This document shows, piece after piece, positions 1-6,797 of a DNA stretch of 22,480 bases (within the stretch, counting starts at the first letter, position 1; each line of letters starts with the position of its first letter). The notes under the pieces were generated by a model, which saw only the letters and a list, made by a program, of their open reading frames with translations, did no database searches and was not told the origin of the DNA. The position numbers were made by a program, and so were the translations under genes. This stretch comes from Candidatus Bathyarchaeota archaeon. GTDB taxonomy: Archaea; Thermoproteota; Bathyarchaeia; RBG-16-48-13; GCA-020355125. Location: NCBI GenBank assembly GCA_026014905.1, contig JAOZHK010000022.1:1-22480 (forward strand). The letters are read 5' to 3'.

Positions 1-1
1 A

Positions 2-193
2 GATATTCCCTTCGAAGGAACAGTCATAGAAAAGGGTGAACCTTTATGCTCTCTTCACGCAATCGGATCACATCGATACCAAGCTTTAAGTTTCGGCTTC
101 ATACGAGCCAACCAAATATATGAATATCTTGCTCAAATGCAGGCAACAACAAATAGTACAATAAGAAAAACCGCGGAGTCAAAGTATAGTTAG
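2..193 (+). CDS. C-terminal fragment of an ATP-grasp-like enzyme (5' end outside window)
   Basis: An open frame runs in from the left edge (frame starting at base 2) and ends at TAG 191-193, giving 63 residues that begin DIPFEGTVIEKGEPLCSL. The pattern of a short strand, 'GTVIEKGEPLCSLHAIG', then an alpha-helical tail (ANQIYEYLAQMQ) resembles the C-terminal end of archaeal ATP-grasp proteins, in which a 'kGxPlxTv.a.G' strand closes the ATP-grasp fold. Too little is visible to give a substrate. A TATA-like element follows directly, so this is probably the end of a separate transcription unit. The open frame and the stop are seen directly; the family is an inference from the tail pattern only. 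Confidence 0.45.
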   Translation, partial: DIPFEGTVIEKGEPLCSLHAIGSHRYQALSFGFIRANQIYEYLAQMQATTNSTIRKTAESKYS

Positions 194-198
194 CTAGC

Positions 199-206
199 TA
201 TATAAG
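199..206 (+). promoter_or_regulatory. TATA box for the LOR/SDH gene
   Basis: TATATAAG lies about 25-30 bases before a predicted transcription start near 228-232. That leaves only about 15-30 bases before the TTG (247) or ATG (259) start, so the message would have a very short leader. No Shine-Dalgarno sequence is visible before either start, which fits near-leaderless initiation. Confidence 0.5.
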
Positions 207-246
207 GCAATCATTATTCTATAGCATAATCATCTCGCGTGCGTGG

Positions 247-1521
247 TTGAATAATCCGATGTCATCCCCAGACAATAAGATCGATGAAACCAACACTCAA
301 GAAATTGAAGTAGAAGGGCATTTAATTGATTCCATGATTCTAACAAAAATATTTGACATAATCATGGATTATCAAGGCGACTTTGAAGTTCAGGAGTTTA
401 CTATTGGTAAACAGAAAACCGATTACAGTTACGCTAGACTCCTCGTAAAAGCAGATTCACCCGAGCATTTAAATCATATGCTCCGCGAACTCTTTCGATC
501 AGGAGCAGTTACACCAAATAACATTGAAGTTCAGTTAATACCCGTATCACAAGATATGACATTGCCCGACAATTTCTATTCAACATCTAATCACCCGACC
601 TCTATCTTCTATCAAGGAAACTGGATTCTAGTTGAAAATATTATGATGGATAAACAAATCGTTGTCGATCCGACGACCTCTCGAGCAGTTTGTAAACCTA
701 TTCGACACATCAAAAAAGGCGACCTTGTAGTTGTTGGGCAGTTAGGAATAAGGATTAAACCCCCCGAACGTCCGCGAGAAGGTGTTGGCATTTTCGAATT
801 CATGACTAGTCGGGCATCATCGGAAAAACCATCAATATCGATCGTTAAGAAGGTAGCGGAAGATCTACATACAGCTAAGATTAGGGGTGACAAAATTGTT
901 GTGGTCGGAGGACCCGCGATAGTCCATACCGGCGCTGCGCTTTCATTAGCACGTGTTATTCAATTAGGTTATGTCCAAGCAGTTCTGAGTGGCAATGCTC
1001 TTGCTGTTCATGACGTTGAATATGCGTTATATGGCACCTCACTTGGTATGGATTTAACGACGGGGGCTCTCACGCGTGGCAATCGAAATCACATTGCAGC
1101 GGTCAATGAGGTCCTTAAAGCTGGGTCCTTGTACAGTCTGGTATCTCAAGATATATTGACGAAAGGTATATTCTATCAATGTGTCACACAAGGTATTCCA
1201 TTTACATTAGCAGGGTCTATTCGAGATGATGGCCCTATTCCGGACGTTATCTCTGATACAATCGAGGCCCAACAGCACTATAATAAATTGTTGGATGGAG
1301 CTTCAATCGTTATTATGCTAGCAACTATGTTACATGCAATAGCTGTAGGTAACATGCTACCCTCAGACGTTAAAGTGATCTGTGTCGATATCAATCCTGC
1401 AGTTGTAACAAAATTAATTGATCGAGGTACAGCTCATGCGATCGGCATTGTATCGGATGTTGGTACCTTTCTCCCATTGCTCGTGAATGAGCTGGAAATT
1501 TTTGAACACGGCACAACGTAA
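247..1521 (+). CDS. LOR/SDH-family protein, archaeal ornithine cyclodeaminase-type
   Basis: This 424-residue protein matches the archaeal LOR/SDH (TIGR00300-type) family. The N-terminal 'LOR/SDH' region spans about residues 20-120 (VEGHLIDSMILTKIFDIIMD, then a conserved Tyr-Ala-Arg-Leu-Leu-Val strand). The C-terminal half has a nucleotide-binding region around VVVGGPAIVHTGAALSLARV and a conserved RDDGPIPDVISDT segment. Relatives in methanogens and the C-terminal part of cyanobacterial AgrE convert ornithine to proline plus ammonia with bound NAD; that activity is inferred here by family. Start choice is uncertain: TTG 247 or ATG 259, neither with a ribosome-binding site. The stop is TAA. It is monocistronic, followed by a tRNA gene. 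Confidence 0.8.
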   Translation: MNNPMSSPDNKIDETNTQEIEVEGHLIDSMILTKIFDIIMDYQGDFEVQEFTIGKQKTDYSYARLLVKADSPEHLNHMLRELFRSGAVTPNNIEVQLIPVSQDMTLPDNFYSTSNHPTSIFYQGNWILVENIMMDKQIVVDPTTSRAVCKPIRHIKKGDLVVVGQLGIRIKPPERPREGVGIFEFMTSRASSEKPSISIVKKVAEDLHTAKIRGDKIVVVGGPAIVHTGAALSLARVIQLGYVQAVLSGNALAVHDVEYALYGTSLGMDLTTGALTRGNRNHIAAVNEVLKAGSLYSLVSQDILTKGIFYQCVTQGIPFTLAGSIRDDGPIPDVISDTIEAQQHYNKLLDGASIVIMLATMLHAIAVGNMLPSDVKVICVDINPAVVTKLIDRGTAHAIGIVSDVGTFLPLLVNELEIFEHGTT

Positions 1522-1565
1522 CTACGAAAGACTTTAGTATCCGAAGACTTTTTCCATATTGATAT

Positions 1566-1690
1566 GCTCCGGTAGTATAGTCCGGTTATCGCTTCGGCCG
1601 ACAGTATAAGCTCATGTTAGCTGCTGATGCCGGCCTTTCGTGTTTAAACGAAGACAGCCGGCGACCCGGGTTCGAATCCCGGCCGGAGCA
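1566..1690 (+). tRNA. tRNA-Glu (UUC) with two apparent introns
   Basis: The acceptor stem is perfect: GCTCCGG (1566-1572) with CCGGAGC (1683-1689), discriminator A1690, no encoded CCA. The T arm is CCGGG-TTCGAAT-CCCGG (1666-1682). The anticodon stem CCGGC (1630-1634) pairs with GCCGG (1657-1661). Loop bases C-T-TTC-G (1635-1640) plus A1656 give anticodon UUC, as in archaeal tRNA-Glu. Two segments must be removed: about 1641-1655 (15 bases, canonical position 37/38) and about 1591-1626 (36 bases, between the D arm and the anticodon stem). Joining 1590 to 1627 gives TTATC-ATG, matching the usual archaeal Glu pattern 'ATCAT-N', although 12-23 is then an A/C mismatch. The boundaries of the second segment are uncertain by a few bases. 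The spliced form is 74 bases. Confidence 0.85.
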
Positions 1691-1704
1691 CTAAAACTGG
1701 TTGT

Positions 1705-3120
1705 TTACAGATCAAAGATTTTTTGAGGATTCAGGATGTTATTTGGATCAAACGCTTTTTTAATGTGTTTCATTATTTGGAGTTGAATAGCGCCATCCTC
1801 TTCAGTTGTACCTAAGGCTTGAACGAGGAATTGTTTACGTAAAAGTCCAATACCATGTTCTCCAGAAATATTGCCACCTAGTTCAAGACTTAAAGCATAA
1901 ACCTCTTCACTAAACCCTTGGATTTTCGCGTTCCATTCGTCGTCCGAAAGGTCTTCTTTCAAGACATTAGTATGTACATTTCCGTCACCTGCATGACCAA
2001 AATTCTGTGTTTTAAGACCAAATTTATGCGAAAGGGCGACAAGACCTTCTAAAAATGTAGGTAACCGATTACGTGGGACAACGGCATCCATTAATTCGAC
2101 AATGCCTTCTGCCTTCGCCGCATCGATAATACAGCCTCGTCCTTCCCAGATTCGATCTTGGCTTTCTTTGGTATCAGCAACGAGGACGTCAATGGCTCCA
2201 TTCTTCAGACATAGTTCACCGACCGTTTCAAACTCACTATCCACTTCTTCTCGAATATTACCATTAAGTCGAATAATCAAATATGCTGGTGCACTATTAT
2301 GTGGCATGGACTGACCCTGAAATCGCTCAGCAACGAGAATGGATTCTTGATCGGTAAATTCAAGAGCTGACGGAATGATTTTATTCTTAATGATCTCAGC
2401 AACTGTTTTTGCTGCATCGTTAAAGTCATTAAAGGGCACATAGAGAGTGGTACTTAAACGAGGTAAAGGCTCTAACCCCAATGTGATTTTCGTCACTATG
2501 CCAAGAGTCCCTTCAGAACCGATGATGAGATCTTTTAACGCGTATCCGGTTGAGTTTTTAACTGTTTTTCGTCCAAGGTGTATAATATCTCCTGAAGGAA
2601 GTACTACTTCTAATGCTTCAACGTAGTCTCGAGTTACGCCATATTTGATCCCTCGCATCCCTCCAGCATTTGTATTTACATTTCCTCCAAGACATGAACT
2701 TTTTTGGCCGGGATCAGGGGGGTAGAGAAATCCTTTACTCTCCATTTCTGCATGGAGATCCATAACGAAAATCCCTGGCTCTACAGTAACCATAAGATTT
2801 TCTTCGTCCAATTCCACGATTTTATCCATCTTTTCAAAGGAGATAACGATTCCACCAAGGATTGGTATAGTGCCTCCTGTTAATGATGTACCACCACCGC
2901 GGGCAACCACGGGGATCTTTCTAGCGTTAGCTAGTTTCATCGTTAATGAGATTTCATGTGTGCTTTCGGGTTTGACGACTACTTCAGGTAAGTGAGGGGT
3001 AATTGTACTTTCATCAATGCTATATGGTTCTAACAGTGTTTTGTCAACAATTACATCGTCAGATCCAAAAATACCAAGTAGTTCGTCGATTACATCCGAG
3101 GTTACTGGATTATATTCCAT
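1705..3120 (-). CDS. FAD-linked oxidase of the GlcD / D-lactate dehydrogenase type
   Basis: This 471-residue flavoprotein has the GlcD (COG0277) architecture. The N-terminal FAD-binding PCMH domain covers about residues 35-220 and contains ARGGGTSLTGGTIP (73-86), the PPDPGQKSSCLGGNVNTNAGG stretch (134-154) and KYGVTRDYVE. The C-terminal FAD-oxidase domain carries GHAGDGNVH and GEHGIG and ends FDPNNILNPQKIF, all family signatures. It likely oxidises a 2-hydroxy acid such as D-lactate or glycolate, but the acceptor and exact substrate cannot be read from the sequence. ATG start with GGAG about 7-8 bases upstream. Length is normal for GlcD without a fused Fe-S domain. It sits 97 bases downstream of asd on the same strand, with no evident functional link. 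Confidence 0.88.
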   Translation of the reverse strand: MEYNPVTSDVIDELLGIFGSDDVIVDKTLLEPYSIDESTITPHLPEVVVKPESTHEISLTMKLANARKIPVVARGGGTSLTGGTIPILGGIVISFEKMDKIVELDEENLMVTVEPGIFVMDLHAEMESKGFLYPPDPGQKSSCLGGNVNTNAGGMRGIKYGVTRDYVEALEVVLPSGDIIHLGRKTVKNSTGYALKDLIIGSEGTLGIVTKITLGLEPLPRLSTTLYVPFNDFNDAAKTVAEIIKNKIIPSALEFTDQESILVAERFQGQSMPHNSAPAYLIIRLNGNIREEVDSEFETVGELCLKNGAIDVLVADTKESQDRIWEGRGCIIDAAKAEGIVELMDAVVPRNRLPTFLEGLVALSHKFGLKTQNFGHAGDGNVHTNVLKEDLSDDEWNAKIQGFSEEVYALSLELGGNISGEHGIGLLRKQFLVQALGTTEEDGAIQLQIMKHIKKAFDPNNILNPQKIFDL

Positions 3121-3217
3121 AGGTAATTCTCCATCTTAAGCAACTTCAAAGCATGTTCTAACTTTTTCAGACATTCTTCCTTTTAAACTTTCAATTATTC
3201 GCGTCTGCACGGGGACT

Positions 3218-4303
3218 TCAAAGATACTTCTCTTTATAGAGAAATTCTGCCACTAGAACTGCCCCTTTTGCAGCGCCCATTTTAGTATTATGAGACAAGA
3301 GGACATATTTTATTCCATTCTCCAGCGCAGGATCTATTCTGATACGTCCGACAGTTGTTGCCATACCTCCTTCCGTCATTAAATCGAGACGAGGCTGAGG
3401 TCTATATGGATCATCTTGAACAACAAGAAGCTGTTGTGGCGCTGAAGGCAGGTTAAGCGAGTTCATATCAGTAGAATACCGACGCAATACCTCAATAATG
3501 TCATTGACTGAGCAAGGGTTCTGCGTTGATAGGAATACTGATTCAGTGTGTCCATCAAGTACACCAACTCTTGTGCAAGTACAACTTAGGCTGAAAGAAG
3601 CAGGAGAAATTGTCTGATTGCTTGTGAGGGATCCTAATATCTTAATGGTTTCTTTCTCGACTGCTTCCTCTTCTCCAGGTATGTACGGGATCACATTCCC
3701 GATGATATCGAGGGCTGAGACACCTGGTGAGCGTCCGGCTCCGGAAACAGCTTGTAATGAGGTCATCAGAACTTTGTCTAATCCAAATTCATCCATTATT
3801 GGTTTAAGACTATACGCGAGTCCGGTTGCTGTACAGTTGGGTTGGGGGATAATGAATCCTTTCCAAGCTCGTTTCTTTTGCTGGACATGAATCAATGAAG
3901 CGTGTGACAAGTTGATCCCCGGCAATATTATCGGGATGTCGGGCTCGTATCGATAAGCTCTGGCAGTACTGATTACAGGTATGTGCTCCGCCAGTTTGCC
4001 TTCAATATTACGTGCAATTTGTGTACTCACCGCGGTGAACACTAAATCGATATTGGATAGATCGATATTATGAAAGTCTGTTACTGGTAATTCTAAAACG
4101 GATGAGGGAGGGGGCTCTCTGTTAAACCAGTGGTGTGCCCCTGTTGCAGGATCTCGTAATGCATTAGAGTATGATTTATTACTGGATTGACGAGACGCAG
4201 TTAAAGCCGATATTGTAAACCAGGGATGATCGTGTAACGCAAGAATAAATTGTTGTCCAACAACGCCAGTAGCTCCGACGATTGCTACTTTAATTTTATC
4301 CAA
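3218..4303 (-). CDS. asd: Aspartate-semialdehyde dehydrogenase
   Basis: This 361-residue enzyme should reduce aspartyl phosphate to aspartate semialdehyde with NADPH, the branch point to lysine, threonine and methionine. Residues 5-17 (KVAIVGATGVVGQ) are the Rossmann dinucleotide-binding motif. The catalytic cysteine is Cys157 in QPNCTAT, followed by LQAVSGAGRSPGVSALD. CTCTRVGVLDGHTESVF carries the conserved substrate-binding His, and the C-terminal GRIRIDP...KYVLLSHN is typical of the archaeal/fungal type of this family. The start is TTG at 4303, giving MDKIKVAIVG directly before the Rossmann motif; no better upstream start exists. It reads away from the ribosomal protein cluster across a long divergent intergenic region. 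Confidence 0.92.
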   Translation of the reverse strand: MDKIKVAIVGATGVVGQQFILALHDHPWFTISALTASRQSSNKSYSNALRDPATGAHHWFNREPPPSSVLELPVTDFHNIDLSNIDLVFTAVSTQIARNIEGKLAEHIPVISTARAYRYEPDIPIILPGINLSHASLIHVQQKKRAWKGFIIPQPNCTATGLAYSLKPIMDEFGLDKVLMTSLQAVSGAGRSPGVSALDIIGNVIPYIPGEEEAVEKETIKILGSLTSNQTISPASFSLSCTCTRVGVLDGHTESVFLSTQNPCSVNDIIEVLRRYSTDMNSLNLPSAPQQLLVVQDDPYRPQPRLDLMTEGGMATTVGRIRIDPALENGIKYVLLSHNTKMGAAKGAVLVAEFLYKEKYL

Positions 4304-4714
4304 GAAACTATCCCATTACATGATGATAGAAAAGCCTCCACGGTAACAGTATTTAAGGATTTATCTAACCTAATAATCTTCAATACCCAAGTGATTTCTA
4401 TACAATAATAGTCGTATACACCCATCTACAGCTACAATACCTACCAGTTCCTCTATATATTGGAAAATAACTTGGGAGAAGCGTTCATTGCTTACGCTCG
4501 CTCGCAGAGTTCACAGTCACAGAGGTAAAGAGATTAATTTGTTTGTACTATAGACGCATGCGCCGTGTCGGTAAAAGAGCAGCACATCTTAACAGCTAAC
4601 TCATGACATCAACACAAGAGGTTTTTTGAAAAGCGCTGGAGTTAAATTATGGTATGGTCTTACAGAACAATGAAACTTTAATACTAGTATATCCCTGTAT
4701 CAGAAAAGTGAACA
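4304..4714. other. Long divergent intergenic region
   Basis: No coding frame of useful length is visible here. It separates asd (minus) from L10e (plus). It contains a strong TATA-like CTATATAT at about 4453-4460 on the plus strand that lies too far from L10e to be its core promoter. About 20 bases on is a small perfect hairpin, AGCGT (4480-4484) with ACGCT (4494-4498). A CGCG-rich element ACGCATGCGCCG lies at 4554-4565. A short unrecognised RNA transcribed from about 4485 is possible but unsupported by any known motif. Confidence 0.4.
4676..4684 (+). promoter_or_regulatory. TATA-like element upstream of L10e cluster
   Basis: CTTTAATAC is centred about 38 bases before ATG 4718, predicting a transcript start near 4706 and an almost leaderless message. 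No Shine-Dalgarno sequence lies before the L10e start, which agrees with this reading. It would drive L10e and probably the three genes behind it. Confidence 0.4.
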
Positions 4715-4717
4715 GTG

Positions 4718-5218
4718 ATGAGTAAGGCTAAAAAAGGTATGTCATATACCCGCCTCGAATACATTCATCGAGTGCCCTTATCCAGGATAACCCGCTTCAC
4801 ATTAGGTGACAACACAACTGAATACGATTACCACGTTTCCTTAATTGCTTCTCATAATACCATGATCAGTTCTAATGCATTGGAAGCAATACGGATTACT
4901 ACTAATAAAAACCTTACACGATTACTTGGTCCAGATACTTATAATTTGAAAATTATTCGATATCCTCATGAAATTGTTCGAGAACATAAATTCATGAGCT
5001 TTGCAGGCGCCGACCGTTTAAGCCAAGGAATGGGCCACGCGTTTGGACGTCCTACCAAACGAGCAGCAAAAGTTAGCACAGGACAAAAAATTATCACCAT
5101 TTCTGTGAATAAAGATGGAATAGAAGCTGCTAAAACCGCGTTAAAACGATCGTCGAAAAAACTACCCGTGAAAAATAAAATCAAGATTGAACAGATTCGA
5201 AATCAAGGAACCCAATGA
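4718..5218 (+). CDS. rpl10e: Large ribosomal subunit protein L10e (uL16)
   Basis: This 166-residue protein belongs to the L10e/uL16 family, which binds 23S rRNA near the peptidyl-transferase and A-site region. Supporting residues are YTRLEYIHRVPLSRITRFTLGD near the N-terminus (family: YT+xEYIxGVPxxKIxxFDMG), YPHEIVREHKFMSFAGADRLSQGMGHAFGRP (family: YPHxVxRENKMMxxAGADRxxxGMRxAFGKP), and the GQKIITISV...AKTALKRSSKKLP tail. The N-terminal CYR segment common in archaeal L10e is missing and several usually invariant positions differ (for example GMR to GMG), so it is a divergent copy. GTG 4715 is directly before ATG 4718; the ATG is preferred. It leads a cluster with METTL5-like, Csl4 and RpoL. 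Confidence 0.88.
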   Translation: MSKAKKGMSYTRLEYIHRVPLSRITRFTLGDNTTEYDYHVSLIASHNTMISSNALEAIRITTNKNLTRLLGPDTYNLKIIRYPHEIVREHKFMSFAGADRLSQGMGHAFGRPTKRAAKVSTGQKIITISVNKDGIEAAKTALKRSSKKLPVKNKIKIEQIRNQGTQ

Positions 5219-5231
5219 TCATTCTTTAACG

Positions 5232-5852
5232 ATGCCTCCGTTTCGCAAAAAACAACTTGAAATCTTGTTATCCACACTTCAGACGCATCCCCATCCTAAG
5301 TTGAAATATGAAACATATTCACTTGATGCAGAATGTGCTGCACAATTTCTTCATATAGCAGAGCATATATTCGGTGATATTGCAGAAAAACGAGTCGTTG
5401 ATTTAGGTTGCGGAGCAGGAATTCTGGCGATAGGAGCAATGATCTTAGGAGCATCCGACGCGACAGGCATTGACATTGATCCTGACAGCATTTCAACCGC
5501 AGCACTGAATGCTAGACAAGTCGGGGTTCAACTCAATTTAATTGCAGGAGACATTAGTATTCTTCATTCTCGCAAATTTAACACAACCTTAATGAACCCT
5601 CCCTTTGGAAGCTGGCATAGAGGTATGGATATGACCTTCCTTGAAAAAGCACTTGAACTATCATCCACGATCTATTCCCTCCATAAACAATCGTCATCTA
5701 GTAGACAATTCATTACACGAAGAGTAAAGCAGAGAGGCGGCATTATAGATCAGATATTTCAGTTGCAAGTTGTACTGCGCCCAACATATACGTTTCATCG
5801 ACAGGCGAAATATGCTGTTGACTGCGATTTATACAGGATCGTCATGAACTAA
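5232..5852 (+). CDS. METTL5-like rRNA adenine N6-methyltransferase
   Basis: This is a 206-residue class I SAM-dependent methyltransferase. Motif I is DLGCGAGILAIGA (about residues 57-69), the acidic SAM-ribose motif is GIDIDPDS, and the catalytic motif is NPPFG (about 122-126), which marks N6-adenine or related amino methyltransferases. LKYETYSLDAECAAQFL and the later SLHK match the METTL5 family, whose human member makes m6A in 18S rRNA with TRMT112. An archaeal small-subunit rRNA target is inferred from that. The start is set at ATG 5232, 13 bases after the L10e stop; a TTG at 5187 would overlap L10e and add residues the family lacks. Position next to a ribosomal protein fits a role in ribosome maturation. 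Confidence 0.82.
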   Translation: MPPFRKKQLEILLSTLQTHPHPKLKYETYSLDAECAAQFLHIAEHIFGDIAEKRVVDLGCGAGILAIGAMILGASDATGIDIDPDSISTAALNARQVGVQLNLIAGDISILHSRKFNTTLMNPPFGSWHRGMDMTFLEKALELSSTIYSLHKQSSSSRQFITRRVKQRGGIIDQIFQLQVVLRPTYTFHRQAKYAVDCDLYRIVMN

Positions 5853-5901
5853 ATTGTGATAACTTATAAGAAAGCACCTCTTTAATCTAGGGCGAATAAC
5901 C

Positions 5902-6480
5902 TTGAGGGAAAAAACTCACGAGGATAAGCAGTACGTTTTTCCAGGCGAACGGTTAGGAGTTATCGAGGAATTCATCCCAGGATCGGGAACATATGTTGAA
6001 GACGGCAATATATATTCATCATCTCTAGGATATCTGGCCCGAGATGAAATCAATAAAGAAATTGGTATCCGTCCCCTCACCAAATCACCTATTCTACCCC
6101 AAGAAAATGATATAGTAATTGGTCACGTCCAATATATTCATGATAAAACTTTAACAATTAAAATCATTCAAATCAATAATCCTCCAGTCTCAAGCTCATT
6201 TAATGGTGTAATGCATATCTCAAATGCGACGAGATCTTATACAAAAACAATGTTTGATATCTATAATGTGGGCGATCTCATCCGAGCAAGAGTCCTATCA
6301 GTCATGAATAATGAAAATCACCTGACCACAGAAGAGAGATCCTTTGGCGTAATCGAATCATATTGCTCGCATTGTGGCACTACATTACACATGGTGAAAC
6401 GACGGCTTCGATGTCCAGTTTGTAAGGGCAGTGAACGACGAAAAGTTGCGTTCGATCACTATCAGATACACGAAAGCTAA
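5902..6480 (+). CDS. csl4: Exosome RNA-binding subunit Csl4
   Basis: This 192-residue subunit caps the archaeal RNA exosome and recruits substrates and partners. The N-terminal barrel is visible as FPGERLGVIEEFIPGSGTYVEDGNIYSS (13-40), the classic Csl4 start. An S1/OB-type RNA-binding domain lies at about 68-136 (ENDIVIGHV...VGDLIRARVLSV). A zinc ribbon uses Cys155, Cys158, Cys171 and Cys174. Length is standard. The start is TTG 5902 (the segment before the GE-R-LGV motif is short, as expected), 49 bases after the methyltransferase. It is followed 23 bases later by rpoL, a common archaeal order. Confidence 0.92.
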   Translation: MREKTHEDKQYVFPGERLGVIEEFIPGSGTYVEDGNIYSSSLGYLARDEINKEIGIRPLTKSPILPQENDIVIGHVQYIHDKTLTIKIIQINNPPVSSSFNGVMHISNATRSYTKTMFDIYNVGDLIRARVLSVMNNENHLTTEERSFGVIESYCSHCGTTLHMVKRRLRCPVCKGSERRKVAFDHYQIHES

Positions 6481-6490
6481 CTAGTAATTA

Positions 6491-6496
6491 AGGAGG
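6491..6496 (+). promoter_or_regulatory. Strong Shine-Dalgarno site fixing the rpoL TTG start
   Basis: AGGAGG is a perfect Shine-Dalgarno core, 7 bases before TTG 6504. It shows that TTG, not the in-frame ATG ten codons on, is used. Confidence 0.75.
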
Positions 6497-6503
6497 AGAC
6501 GAA

Positions 6504-6791
6504 TTGGAAGTTAAAAAAATGGACACCAGTGATGAAGAAATACAGCTCGAAGTGAAAGGGGAAGGACATACATTCTGTAATGCTCTCCAGAATTTTTTAC
6601 TAAAAGATCCCGCAATTGAATTTTCAGGTTACAAGATTACTCATCCACTTGTTGGTGAACCAATTTTGAATATTCGTACCAACAGGAAAAAACGGCCTGA
6701 ACAGAGTGCCATGGATGCTGCCACAGCACTTCAAAAAGAATTAGAAGAGATTCAAACCACATTCATGAAAACAATAGCCACTGAACACTAA
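6504..6791 (+). CDS. rpoL: DNA-directed RNA polymerase subunit L (Rpb11-like)
   Basis: This 95-residue small subunit dimerises with RpoD to form the assembly platform of archaeal RNA polymerase, equivalent to eukaryotic Rpb11 with Rpb3. Diagnostic segments are VKGEGHTFCNALQNFLLKDP (family: xExHTxxNxLxxxLxxxxxVxxAxYxxxHP), GYKITHPLVGEPILNIRT (usually AxYxxxHPLxxxPxxxIxT), and a C-terminal helix with acidic residues. The full length is present. The TTG start has an excellent Shine-Dalgarno site. It ends 6 bases before the stop of the convergent DUF3604 gene. Confidence 0.92.
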   Translation: MEVKKMDTSDEEIQLEVKGEGHTFCNALQNFLLKDPAIEFSGYKITHPLVGEPILNIRTNRKKRPEQSAMDAATALQKELEEIQTTFMKTIATEH

Positions 6792-6797
6792 CATAAG

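Noticed and set aside
191..202. TAGCTAGCTA palindromes (also at 14640-14648)
   Set aside because: One overlaps a stop codon and TATA element and the other is the end of the oxidase coding frame; they look coincidental.
612..893. Antisense frame opposite the LOR/SDH gene
   Set aside because: It is a shadow of a well-supported gene, with no ribosome site and no recognisable domain.
1519..1521. TAA reassigned to sense in this organism
   Set aside because: TAA ends several intact genes here (LOR/SDH, METTL5-like, Csl4, RpoL, RNase III-like), so it works as a normal stop.
4319..4326. ATGATGA resembling a C box of a C/D-box guide RNA
   Set aside because: No matching D (CTGA) or C'/D' boxes follow at suitable spacing.
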